Shown here: one piece after another, positions 7,395-16,046 of the stretch
How positions within the stretch are numbered: position 1 is the stretch's first letter
Layout of the letters: every line of letters starts with the position of its first letter
NCBI GenBank assembly: GCA_910584055.1
Contig: CAJTZS010000016.1
Coordinates: 18,741 to 82,740, forward strand
Length of the DNA: 64,000 nt
Direction: 5' to 3'
Origin: an uncultured Muribaculaceae bacterium
Lineage (GTDB): Bacteria; Bacteroidota; Bacteroidia; Bacteroidales; Muribaculaceae
The notes under the pieces: model-generated
Seen by the model: only the letters and a program-made list of their open reading frames with translations
Database searches by the model: none
Told to the model about the DNA's origin: nothing
Made by a program: the position numbers and the translations under genes

Positions 7395-9107
7395 ATGACA
7401 ACAACTAAAGTATCGCCTGTGGCGGGATCTCTGAGAGATTACGCATGGGCACGTTGGACAGCATTAGGGCTTCTGGCATTCGCGATGTTCTGCTCGTATA
7501 TTTTCATGGACATCCTTTCGCCAATTAAAGACCTGTTGCAATCCACAAGAGGATGGGATTCCACTGCATTCGGAACAATGCAGGGTTCCGAAACTTTTCT
7601 TAACGTGTTTATTTTCTTCCTTATCTTTGCAGGTATTATACTCGACAAGATGGGAGTGCGGTTCACAGCCGTTCTTTCAGGAGCCGTGATGCTCGTGGGA
7701 GCAGTGATCAACTGGTATGCGCTTACCGACTCTTTCCTTGGAAGCAGTCTTGATGTATGGTTCACCGACCATCTAAACTATATTCCAGGATTTGATGAGT
7801 TAGGCATATCCCCATTCTACAAAGGGATGCCGGCATCAGCCAAATTTTCAGCAGTCGGATTCATGATTTTCGGTTGTGGTGTCGAGATGGCTGGAATCAC
7901 GGTGAGCCGTGGTATCGTGAAATGGTTCAAAGGTCGTGAGATGGCCCTTGCGATGGGTTCGGAGATGGCTCTTGCGCGTCTTGGCGTGGCGACATGTATG
8001 ATATTCTCGCCGGTTTTCGCCGAACTTGGAGGCACAATCAGTGTATCCCGTTCGGTTGCATTCGGAGTGGTGCTCCTCATGATTGCGCTCATAATGTTCA
8101 TTGTCTATTTCTTCATGGACAAAAAACTCGATGCGCAGACCGGGGAGGCTGAAGAGAAAGATGATCCATTCAAGATCAGCGATCTCGGGAAGATATTGTC
8201 GAGCTGGGCATTCTGGCTTGTAGCTCTCCTTTGCGTTCTTTATTATTCTGCCATTTTCCCCTTCCAGAAATATGCGGTCAACATGCTTCAATGCAACCTT
8301 GCATTCACCGATGTCGCTCCTGATTCTTTCTGGGGTAGCGATGCTGTCAGCGTATGGCAGTATGTTGTGATGCTTATAGTTGCATTCGCTTCGTTTGCAA
8401 GTAATTTCGGCAAGAGCAAGCTGATGCGTTCCATCATGCTTGTAGTGGCTATCGGCTGTCTTGTGCTATATTGCTGGATGGGCTACATGCGGCAGAGTGC
8501 CGCTGCCATTTTCGCTGTGTTCCCGCTTCTCGCTGTCGGAATTACACCGATCCTCGGTAAATATGTTGACTATAAAGGTAAGGCGGCGTCGATGCTTGTT
8601 TTGGGAGCGTTGCTTCTTATCGCCTGTCATCTTACTTTTGCGTTTATCCTTCCGATGTTCAAGGACAGCCCTGTAGGTGGTGTTGTGGTTGCCTATCTGA
8701 CAATTCTTGTGCTCGGTGCATCGTTCTCGCTTGTCCCGGCATCGCTCTGGCCGAGTGTCCCGAAACTGGTCGATGCCAAGATTATCGGGTCTGCATATGC
8801 ATTGATCTTCTGGATTCAGAACATTGGTCTTTGGTTGTTCCCGATGCTTATCGGAAAGGTGCTCGATTCAACCAATCCTCAGATTACCGAGGCTCTTGCA
8901 AATGGAACCATGACAGAAGAGGTTGCATCGGTTAGCTATAATTACACGGCGCCATTGGTAATGCTCGCCTGCTTGGGCGTTGCTGCCCTTGTTCTCGGAC
9001 TTGTGCTTAAAGCACTCGATGCCAAAAAGCACCTTGGTCTTGAACTTCCCAATGTACAGAATGTTGTAGAGGTAAAAGAATCCGAGGTCGAGTCAGTGGA
9101 GGCTTAA
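7395..9107 (+). CDS. MFS transporter
   Basis: A 570-residue inner-membrane carrier with 12 or more hydrophobic helices. The motif-A-like loop is LDKMGVRF after TM2. A charged central loop (DKKLDAQTGEAEEKDDPFK) separates the halves. The region after TM3 has an extra periplasmic loop (about 110-150). The general layout resembles MFSD1-like or nitrate/oxalate-type carriers, but substrate cannot be assigned. The next gene's frame opens directly at its stop codon. Confidence 0.85.
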   Translation: MTTTKVSPVAGSLRDYAWARWTALGLLAFAMFCSYIFMDILSPIKDLLQSTRGWDSTAFGTMQGSETFLNVFIFFLIFAGIILDKMGVRFTAVLSGAVMLVGAVINWYALTDSFLGSSLDVWFTDHLNYIPGFDELGISPFYKGMPASAKFSAVGFMIFGCGVEMAGITVSRGIVKWFKGREMALAMGSEMALARLGVATCMIFSPVFAELGGTISVSRSVAFGVVLLMIALIMFIVYFFMDKKLDAQTGEAEEKDDPFKISDLGKILSSWAFWLVALLCVLYYSAIFPFQKYAVNMLQCNLAFTDVAPDSFWGSDAVSVWQYVVMLIVAFASFASNFGKSKLMRSIMLVVAIGCLVLYCWMGYMRQSAAAIFAVFPLLAVGITPILGKYVDYKGKAASMLVLGALLLIACHLTFAFILPMFKDSPVGGVVVAYLTILVLGASFSLVPASLWPSVPKLVDAKIIGSAYALIFWIQNIGLWLFPMLIGKVLDSTNPQITEALANGTMTEEVASVSYNYTAPLVMLACLGVAALVLGLVLKALDAKKHLGLELPNVQNVVEVKESEVESVEA

Positions 9108-9113
9108 AATATT

Positions 9114-10046
9114 TTGGAATTGAAATCAAGGACAGTAATATTAGTGATGGCTTGCATGGCGGTTGGTTCCGTCATGCAAGCCGAAACTGTAACCCGCAAA
9201 GAGGCAAATTCGCTTGCACAGACATTCTTCAATGCTGCATACGGGGAGGTGACGGCGCCTCCACAGATGGTGTGGAACGGCAGGCAGCTCACTACTGACA
9301 GACTCTTTTCACCTCTCTATGTCTATAATTCTCCCAAGGGAGGCTATGTCATAATATCCGCAGAGAACAAGGCATATCCGATACTTGCTTACAGCACCCG
9401 GCGGAAATTTGACAGGGAAAAGCTTTCCGATGGAGAAAAGGACATGCTTACGAAGTATGCCAGAGAAATTGAAATTGTAAGATATGATCCGAGGATTCCG
9501 GCTAATGCTTTGAAAGCTTGGCAGAATATTCCACAGTATGTTTCTGCCGTCCTCAAAGAGCCATATAGAAGCGATGAATATAATGCCCTTACTGATGAAC
9601 AGCGTGAGAGGCTGGAATCTCTTGACAGAGCCGGGAATCAGATTTTTATGCCTCAAGCCTCGGAATTTGATTTATATAACCCTGATAATTTCAGAGACAT
9701 CACCCTTGATGATGTGACGGAAGAAGAAATCCCATTTAAGTTTTATGAGGATTTTATCAGAGATATACACAAAGAGAATCTCGAACGGCGAATAATTCTT
9801 GAAGAATTGATATCGCCATCGAAGCCGGTGGTGAAGGCTCTTGGCGGAGGACATTTCGAGATTGCTTTTCCTGAAGGTGTCAGAATGATGCGTGTTTATG
9901 CACTCGCCGGAATGCAGGTGATGGAAAAATACTATAAGGAGACATCGTTAATGAACATAGATTTGTCAGCCCTCGCATCAGGGTATTATGTGGCACTCGC
10001 TATTGCTGACAGCGGAGAGATTTATGGATTCAAACTGTACAGATAA
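9114..10046 (+). CDS. stand-alone Spi (streptopain-inhibitor-like) domain protein with sorting-like C-terminus
   Basis: A 310-residue secreted protein. The TTG at 9114 is preferred because it gives a proper signal peptide (charged MELKSR, then a hydrophobic core ending VMQAET); the first ATG (9147) would remove the charged part. Residues about 25-110 match the Spi domain used as the propeptide of C10 cysteine peptidases (VTRKEANSLAQTFF, FSPLYVYNSPKGGYVIISAE, YPILAYS). No C10 catalytic Cys/His domain follows. The last ~75 residues (FEIAFPEGVRMMRVYALAGM ... SGYYVALAIADSGEIYGFKL) resemble a type A T9SS sorting domain. It could be a free protease inhibitor; that is inference. Confidence 0.72.
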   Translation: MELKSRTVILVMACMAVGSVMQAETVTRKEANSLAQTFFNAAYGEVTAPPQMVWNGRQLTTDRLFSPLYVYNSPKGGYVIISAENKAYPILAYSTRRKFDREKLSDGEKDMLTKYAREIEIVRYDPRIPANALKAWQNIPQYVSAVLKEPYRSDEYNALTDEQRERLESLDRAGNQIFMPQASEFDLYNPDNFRDITLDDVTEEEIPFKFYEDFIRDIHKENLERRIILEELISPSKPVVKALGGGHFEIAFPEGVRMMRVYALAGMQVMEKYYKETSLMNIDLSALASGYYVALAIADSGEIYGFKLYR

Positions 10047-10048
10047 TT

Positions 10049-10312
10049 ATGGGTAATATTCTAAAAATGAAAAGTGCCGCCTGGGGAGGGCTTGCCCTCA
10101 TGGTCGTATGGCTTGTATATTCGTTTTTCGTACATTCACCATGGTGGGGCTATATAAGTGTGTTTTTTGCTTTTATGATGGTGTTTTGCCATTTGGCGGC
10201 TCTGTATGTTGAAAAGATAAGCAGCGCAGCCAGTCGAAAACTTGATCTGCTATCGTTCGTGATGGGAGTGCATTTCATTGTAGCTATTATCATAGAAGCA
10301 TTTTTCGTTTAG
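10049..10312 (+). CDS. small three-helix membrane protein
   Basis: An 87-residue protein with three predicted membrane segments (about 12-28, 33-52, 66-86). It has no recognised domain. It starts 2 bases after the Spi-domain gene, so the two are probably one transcript. Its short loops hold no catalytic motif. Confidence 0.65.
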   Translation: MGNILKMKSAAWGGLALMVVWLVYSFFVHSPWWGYISVFFAFMMVFCHLAALYVEKISSAASRKLDLLSFVMGVHFIVAIIIEAFFV

Positions 10313-10338
10313 CCGTCCAGGACAATCGTATATAGTAA

Positions 10339-10533
10339 TGAACTTGTCTAAACTTATTTACGAATGTTAAGAATAGGCTTGAATTACATTCTTTTATCAA
10401 CCTTGGCGAATCTTTTTGGCCGGTTTTGCCCCTCTCATCGGCAGCAACCTCTCGGTTGCTGCCTCTTCGAGTGACAAAACCGCCTCAAAAATATTCTGCC
10501 AATGTTAATAAAAAATAAGTTTAGACAAGTTCA
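10339..10533. repeat. long-hairpin repeat element, copy 4 (most divergent)
   Basis: A 195-bp element with 20-bp terminal repeats GAACTTGTCTAAACTTATTT and its exact complement at the right end. The two arms pair along most of their length (TTGGCGAATCTTTTTGGCCG against the complement of the right arm). The apical stem is GGCAGCAACC (10440-10449), loop TCTC, GGTTGCTGCC (10454-10463). The layout matches the copies at 1605, 33850 and 40477, while sequence identity is low. It abuts the terminator at 10532-10577. Confidence 0.78.
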
Positions 10534-10577
10534 ATAAATAAAATCCCGGGATAAATATCCCGGGATTTTATTTATTG
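10532..10577. terminator. bidirectional intrinsic terminator between convergent genes
   Basis: A perfect 21-bp stem centred on ATCCCGGGATaaatATCCCGGGAT, flanked by A-rich and T-rich arms. It serves the leftward mdh transcript and the rightward small membrane protein transcript. Confidence 0.88.
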
Positions 10578-10594
10578 GATTATCTTTTTTTAAA

Positions 10595-11524
10595 TCAGGC
10601 AGGAAGAGCTGCGTTTGTTTTGTGAACAGCTTCTGCGCTCTTCTTGAAGAGTGCTTTCTCTTCTTCGTTAAGGTCGAGTTCAAGGATTTTCTTGATTCCG
10701 CCTTTGCCGAGCACACAGGGAACACCGATGCAAAGGTCGCTTTCGCCGTATTCACCCTCCAGAAGAGCCGAGCAAGGAATGATTGCATCCTGATCGTGGA
10801 GAACTGCTTCAACGACTTCAGCAGTAGCGGCACCCGGAGCATACCATGCTGATGTGCCGAGAAGTTTGGTAAGGGTTGCACCTCCCACCATGGTGTCCGC
10901 TGCGACTTTATCGAGTTCTTCAGCCGAAAGGAAGTTCGTTACAGGTATGCCTCGAAGAGTTGCGAAACGTTTCATCGGAATCATTGTAGTGTCACCGTGA
11001 CCGCCGATTACGAAACCTTCGATCTCATTCGGGTTTGCGTTGAGAGCCTTGCTGAGATAATATTTGAAGCGGCTGCTGTCGAGAGCACCACCCATACCGA
11101 TTATTCGGTTTTTGGGAAGACCCGACACTTTGTGAATGAGATAGGTCATAGTGTCCATCGGGTTGGAAACGCAAACTATCACAGCATTGGGGCTATGTGC
11201 GAGAACACTTTCAGTCACCTGTTTAACGATTCCTGCATTCACTCCGATAAGTTCTTCGCGAGTCATACCCGGTTTACGGGGTATACCGGAAGTGATAACA
11301 ACGACATCGCTGTCTTTAGTTGCCTCATAGTTGTTTGTTACGCCGTTGATGCGTGTGTTCATGTCGAGAAGGTTTGCGGTCTGCATCATATCCATGGCCT
11401 TTCCTTCAGAAACGCCTTCTTTGATGTCGATCATAACAACCTCATCTGCAATTTCACGGAGAGCCATTACGTTGGCTGCTGTTGCGCCTACATTGCCGGC
11501 GCCAACTACTGTTACTTTTGACAT
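10595..11524 (-). CDS. mdh: malate dehydrogenase
   Basis: A 309-residue NAD-dependent, LDH-like malate dehydrogenase, interconverting malate and oxaloacetate in central metabolism. Motifs: N-terminal Rossmann loop VVGAGNVGATAAN, the mobile loop IPRKPGMTREEL with the Arg typical of malate (not lactate) enzymes, VSNPMDTMTYL, and GGHGDTTMIP with the catalytic His. Length is typical. It is monocistronic, with a clear promoter upstream and a terminator downstream. Confidence 0.96.
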   Translation of the reverse strand: MSKVTVVGAGNVGATAANVMALREIADEVVMIDIKEGVSEGKAMDMMQTANLLDMNTRINGVTNNYEATKDSDVVVITSGIPRKPGMTREELIGVNAGIVKQVTESVLAHSPNAVIVCVSNPMDTMTYLIHKVSGLPKNRIIGMGGALDSSRFKYYLSKALNANPNEIEGFVIGGHGDTTMIPMKRFATLRGIPVTNFLSAEELDKVAADTMVGGATLTKLLGTSAWYAPGAATAEVVEAVLHDQDAIIPCSALLEGEYGESDLCIGVPCVLGKGGIKKILELDLNEEEKALFKKSAEAVHKTNAALPA

Positions 11525-11606
11525 AATTGCCTGTGATTTATGATATTAATATTGGTTAGTTCTATCGTTGGATTTTCTTATGTTTTATGTTTGTCCCATT
11601 CACTCA

Positions 11607-11637
11607 CAAAATTAAGGAAATAATTCCTTAATTCAAA
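11607..11637 (-). promoter_or_regulatory. promoter of mdh
   Basis: On the minus strand, TTTG (11637-11634), a 19-nt spacer and TAATTTTG (11614-11607). The leader to the mdh ATG is about 75 nt. Confidence 0.72.
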
Positions 11638-11675
11638 TGAAAACGGCAAATATTTTTTTTCGTCCCGTTCATCTT

Positions 11676-13016
11676 TCAGAATGAAAATGAAACAAATGCC
11701 CCGAGTCTTCTTGCCCAAGCTGTTTCACCACTGAAATTCATTCGGCGACCGAGATTGAATTCCACGGCACATGAAATGCGCGGTGTAAGATACCAAAACA
11801 CGTTGGTTGCCATGTATAATCCCTGTTTATATTGATCGGCGGATACATCGTGGCGTGGTGCATATCGACTCCCTCCGAAAGTTGCACTTGCAAATATCAT
11901 AGGCGTGAAATTGTATTGTAGTCCGATGTATCCGCCGTAACATAACGGTGCATACAGTTTTCCGGGTTTGTCAGGATCGGCAACAAGATCATATGACCCC
12001 ATAAGCCAGTCGCCTCCAAGGCTGCCATATCCGTGTCCCCCGTTCATGCAACAGTATAGGGTCATAGCATAAAATGGACTGAACAATGTGCTGAGTTGCA
12101 CGCCATAGCCGCTCTTATTGTGATTCTTTCCGACCAAAAGATTGCGATATGGCAAAGATCTGTATATTGCAGATAATCTTATATGATTTGATTTTTGCCA
12201 TTCATATTGTAGGAAAGCTGCGACATCAGGTATATATTGTGAAACCTTTGCTGTAATGTCAGGAATCACCTCAATCTGATCTGAGGGCGTTTCTACTGAT
12301 GCCGCTACAGAAAAACCTTTCGGCAACTCATGTAGCCATCTTATCAAGACAGAGGTGGCACTCATTTTTGCATTCGGTCCTGAGGCATCTACAGTTGGGG
12401 GGAGGGCAGTCGGGTCGCTGAAAGTGGAATTTGTGTAACCGAAAGTCCAGTCATTAATTGCGGCATAGGCTTTTTTCAGACGGAAATCCCTTGCTTCATA
12501 GCCGTTAAAATTCGCCTCGATATAAACCTGATATTCCCCTAACAGCTTGTTTCTGCCAATCACCCTGAAAAACAGCGCGGTTCCTGCGGGTGTTGTGCCA
12601 AGATGCCTTTTCTGCAAAGGGTCTTTCTCCATCGGTATAAGGTATGGGGCGAATCCCGGTGACGGCAACGCTCCTCCCCAATCGAAATATCCTCTCATTC
12701 TTACACATCCTCCCATGCCCATGGCAAGTTGGGAATCCTTAGATAAGAAAAGGAAGTAAGGTGCGAGTGGATCTTGAAAATGACGGAACTGGTCTTCATA
12801 GAATCTCTGTATCAATGTCAATGTGGTATCTTTGGACGGTTCATCCCCCTTACCAAAATAGATAAACTTATGATTTGACATCGTTGAATCCATCCTCACA
12901 TCTTCGAGTCTTTTGCGGGATTGGGCACCGATTGGTTGCGTTAAGGAAATACAGGCTATTGAAGCGGTGATTATTATACATGTATGTTTTAAAACACTAA
13001 ATAAAAAGCGGTTCAT
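11676..13016 (-). CDS. DcaP-like outer-membrane porin
   Basis: A 446-residue outer-membrane beta-barrel protein. A signal peptide (residues 1-32, ending PIGAQS) precedes a short periplasmic part and a barrel with alternating aromatic strands, ending in LGAFVSFSF with the terminal Phe used by the BAM machinery. The layout fits the DcaP-like trimeric porin family. Substrate is unknown. It is divergent from the glycoside hydrolase genes, so a role in uptake of their products is possible but unproven. Confidence 0.72.
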   Translation of the reverse strand: MNRFLFSVLKHTCIIITASIACISLTQPIGAQSRKRLEDVRMDSTMSNHKFIYFGKGDEPSKDTTLTLIQRFYEDQFRHFQDPLAPYFLFLSKDSQLAMGMGGCVRMRGYFDWGGALPSPGFAPYLIPMEKDPLQKRHLGTTPAGTALFFRVIGRNKLLGEYQVYIEANFNGYEARDFRLKKAYAAINDWTFGYTNSTFSDPTALPPTVDASGPNAKMSATSVLIRWLHELPKGFSVAASVETPSDQIEVIPDITAKVSQYIPDVAAFLQYEWQKSNHIRLSAIYRSLPYRNLLVGKNHNKSGYGVQLSTLFSPFYAMTLYCCMNGGHGYGSLGGDWLMGSYDLVADPDKPGKLYAPLCYGGYIGLQYNFTPMIFASATFGGSRYAPRHDVSADQYKQGLYMATNVFWYLTPRISCAVEFNLGRRMNFSGETAWARRLGAFVSFSF

Positions 13017-13017
13017 A

Positions 13018-13049
13018 TTTGTGGAATGGAATAAAAATGTTTAACTTTG
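13018..13049 (+). promoter_or_regulatory. promoter of the glycoside hydrolase operon
   Basis: TTTG (13018-13021), a 20-nt spacer and TAACTTTG (13042-13049) match the consensus exactly. The predicted start is about 13055, leaving a ~90-nt leader that opens with a hairpin. Confidence 0.8.
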
Positions 13050-13051
13050 CG

Positions 13052-13076
13052 AATAAGTGTAGAAAATACACTTATT
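13052..13076 (+). promoter_or_regulatory. hairpin at the 5' end of the glycoside hydrolase leader
   Basis: AATAAGTGTA (13052-13061), loop GAAAA, TACACTTATT (13067-13076), followed by TTATAAAAT. It lies within a few bases of the predicted transcription start. It may protect the 5' end or act as an operator-like palindrome. A second, weaker pair TTTTAAG/CTTAAAA follows near 13096-13120. Confidence 0.5.
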
Positions 13077-13146
13077 TATAAAATATGAATTCAAATTTTT
13101 AAGTTAAACAACCTTAAAATTCATTTTAAAATTATAACAACTGACC

Positions 13147-16029
13147 ATGGCACGATGTTTATTGTCGCTTTTGATTGTTTTGACCACATTTGCTGTTTCG
13201 TCAAAGACAAAAGTTCCTTCAGAAAAAGACTATGAAGGGTATCTGTTCACTTATTTTACCGGTAATAATAATGAAAAAGAGGAGGAGGCCATACGTTTTG
13301 CGTTGAGCGACAATGGTTTCGATTATAAGGCATTGAATGGTAACCGCCCTGTAATCAAATCATCTCTGATCAGTGAAACAGGAGGCGTGAGGGATCCGCA
13401 TATTTTGCGCGGACCTGACAACTGCTTTTATATGGTTGTTACAGATATGGTAAGTGCAAGGGGTTGGGATTCCAACAGGGGAATGGTTTTACTGAAATCG
13501 TGCGATCTTATCAACTGGACTCATTCCGCCATCAATATTCAGAAAAAATATAGCGGACAGGAGAATCTTAAAAGAGTCTGGGCCCCACAGACAATATATG
13601 ACCCCAAAGCTAAAAAGATGTTGATATACTGGTCTATGCAACATGGCAGCGGGCCGGATATAATATATTATGCGTATGCCAATAAAGATTTCACCGATAT
13701 TGAAGGGGAACCTAAGCCATTTTTCTTGCCGAAAGACGGTAAATCATGTATTGACGGTGACATAGTCTATAAAGATGGAGTTTACTACCTTTTTTATAAG
13801 ACAGAGGGGCATGGTAACGGTATCAAGGTCGCTACAACTAAAAACTTGACATCCGGGGCTTGGACAGAGTATCCGGATTATAAACAGCAGACCAAGGAGG
13901 CGGTTGAAGGAGCCGGAACATTCAAACTTATAGGTCAGGATAAATACATATTGATGTATGACGTATATATGAAGAATGGTTATGATTTCACAGAATCAAC
14001 CGATCTTCAGCATTTCAAGAATGTGGAGCGTCCCGTAAGCATGAATTTTCATCCGCGTCACGGCACGGTCATACCGGTAACGGCAGAAGAGATTCAGCGG
14101 CTTAAGGATAAGTGGGGAGACCCTGAAAAAGGTATAGGTGCGGCATCTGTAAGCAGTCCTGACGGCAAATTGCGCGTGGATCTGAGCTTGAATAACGGCG
14201 AGCCTGTATATAATGTCTACTATAACGGAACAGAGATGATTGAAAATTCACCGTTGGGTATTGTTGCCGATTATGGTGATTTTTCAAGGAACCTTAAAAT
14301 GATTGCCCGTCATGACAATGAATGGCATTCCAGTTATTCTAATGAAAGAATAAAGAAATCAAATGTGGAATTTGATGCAAACGTGCTTGTCTGTGAATTT
14401 AAGAATCCGAAAGGAGACAAGATGAGTGTTGAATTTGTGGTTTCTGATAATGATGTCGCATTCAGATATAATCTTGCAAAACCCAGAGAAACGGGTGCGG
14501 CAAGGATAATGTCGGAGAAAACAGGTTTCCATATACCATCTTATGCGACATGTTTCCTGACTCCTCAAAGCGATGCCATGATAGCGTGGAAAAGAACGAA
14601 ACCGAGTTACGAAGAGGAATATATAATAGATGCGCCTCTTGACACAAAGTCCCAATACGGACACGGTTTCACTTTCCCGGGGTTATTCAGAATCGGAGAC
14701 AAAGGTTGGGTGATGCTTAGCGAAACCGGAGTTGACAGGACATATTGCGGTTCAAGACTTACTGATCAGACAGGGGGAGTATTTTCTATAGCATTCCCGA
14801 TGCCGGAGGAGAATAACGGGAACGGGACTGTTGAACCGGCATTTGCCTTGCCGGGCTCGACACCATGGCGAACGATAACTGTAGCAAATGACCTCGCACC
14901 TATTGTAGAGACTACAGCTCCCTGGAACACAGTGTCGCCACGCTATGAATCAGCCAATACATATAACCCTTCCAAGGGGACATGGAGCTGGATTGTATGG
15001 CAAGACAACAGTATCAACAAAAAAGACATAAAGAAATACATAGACCTTGCCGCCGCAATGGGTTATCCCTATACTCTTATCGACAACTATTGGGACAAGA
15101 ATATCGGACGGGACGGGATCGTAGAACTTATTGAATATGGTAAAGACAAAGGAGTTACACCGCTACTGTGGTACAGCTCAAGCGGTTACTGGAACGATAT
15201 AGAGCAAAGCCCGATAAACATAATGGATAACCCTATCACCAGAAAGAAGGAGATGGCATGGCTTAAAAGCATAGGGGTTAAAGGGATAAAAGTAGATTTC
15301 TTCGGGGGAGACAAGCAGGAAACAATGCGTCTTTATGAAGATATATTAAGCGATGCGGATGATCATGGATTAATGGTGATATTCCATGGATGCACATTGC
15401 CCAGGGGATGGGAGCGTATGTATCCAAACTATGTAGGAAGCGAAGCTGTGCTCGCCTCTGAAAACATGGTATTCAATCAGCATTTTTGCGATAAGGAGGC
15501 AGAGAATGCAACGCTTCATCCTTTCATAAGAAATACAGTAGGAGCGATGGAATACGGAGGGACATTCCTTAATAAACGTCTACACAAAAGTAATGATAAA
15601 GGTAATGTGAGACGCACTTCAGATGCTTTCCAGCTTGCGCTGGCAACCCTATATCAAAGCCCGGCGCAGAATTTCGCACTTACTCCTAACAATCTGGAGG
15701 ATGCATCTCCAATAGCGCTCGACTACATGCGTGAAGTCCCGACCAAATGGGAGGATACAAGATATGTTGCAGGATACCCAGGAAAATACGCAGTCATAGC
15801 CCGTAAAAGTGAAGGGAAATGGTATGTAGCCGGTATCAATGCTGAGAAAAATCCGGTTTTACTTGAACTTGACCTGAGTTTCATGGAGCCGGGAGAGGCA
15901 GAACTCTACTCTGATGGAGAGAAGGAGGTATTGGTAAAACAAAGCATCTCCTTGAAGAAAGATAAAAAGAAAGGTCAAAAGTATTCAATTACACTTCCTT
16001 CTGAGCAAGGATTTGTAATAGTGAGATAA
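13147..16029 (+). CDS. secreted GH43-GH97 two-domain glycoside hydrolase
   Basis: A 960-residue exported enzyme with a signal peptide (residues 1-18). Residues about 28-325 are a GH43 five-bladed propeller: catalytic base D83 in GGVRDPHI, modulator D203/D205 in CIDGDIVY, general acid E254 in AVEGAGTF. Residues about 333-960 are a complete GH97 module: N-terminal beta-sandwich, TIM barrel with nucleophile D717 in GIKVDFFGG and a likely acid/base E772 (or E766). Asp at the nucleophile position is the signature of retaining GH97 alpha-galactosidase/beta-L-arabinopyranosidase, not inverting SusB-type glucosidase. With the adjacent GH51 this points to arabinose- and galactose-decorated plant glycans. 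No frameshift or linker break is seen at the junction. Confidence 0.92.
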   Translation: MARCLLSLLIVLTTFAVSSKTKVPSEKDYEGYLFTYFTGNNNEKEEEAIRFALSDNGFDYKALNGNRPVIKSSLISETGGVRDPHILRGPDNCFYMVVTDMVSARGWDSNRGMVLLKSCDLINWTHSAINIQKKYSGQENLKRVWAPQTIYDPKAKKMLIYWSMQHGSGPDIIYYAYANKDFTDIEGEPKPFFLPKDGKSCIDGDIVYKDGVYYLFYKTEGHGNGIKVATTKNLTSGAWTEYPDYKQQTKEAVEGAGTFKLIGQDKYILMYDVYMKNGYDFTESTDLQHFKNVERPVSMNFHPRHGTVIPVTAEEIQRLKDKWGDPEKGIGAASVSSPDGKLRVDLSLNNGEPVYNVYYNGTEMIENSPLGIVADYGDFSRNLKMIARHDNEWHSSYSNERIKKSNVEFDANVLVCEFKNPKGDKMSVEFVVSDNDVAFRYNLAKPRETGAARIMSEKTGFHIPSYATCFLTPQSDAMIAWKRTKPSYEEEYIIDAPLDTKSQYGHGFTFPGLFRIGDKGWVMLSETGVDRTYCGSRLTDQTGGVFSIAFPMPEENNGNGTVEPAFALPGSTPWRTITVANDLAPIVETTAPWNTVSPRYESANTYNPSKGTWSWIVWQDNSINKKDIKKYIDLAAAMGYPYTLIDNYWDKNIGRDGIVELIEYGKDKGVTPLLWYSSSGYWNDIEQSPINIMDNPITRKKEMAWLKSIGVKGIKVDFFGGDKQETMRLYEDILSDADDHGLMVIFHGCTLPRGWERMYPNYVGSEAVLASENMVFNQHFCDKEAENATLHPFIRNTVGAMEYGGTFLNKRLHKSNDKGNVRRTSDAFQLALATLYQSPAQNFALTPNNLEDASPIALDYMREVPTKWEDTRYVAGYPGKYAVIARKSEGKWYVAGINAEKNPVLLELDLSFMEPGEAELYSDGEKEVLVKQSISLKKDKKKGQKYSITLPSEQGFVIVR

Positions 16030-16046
16030 TTTGATATCATATAATT

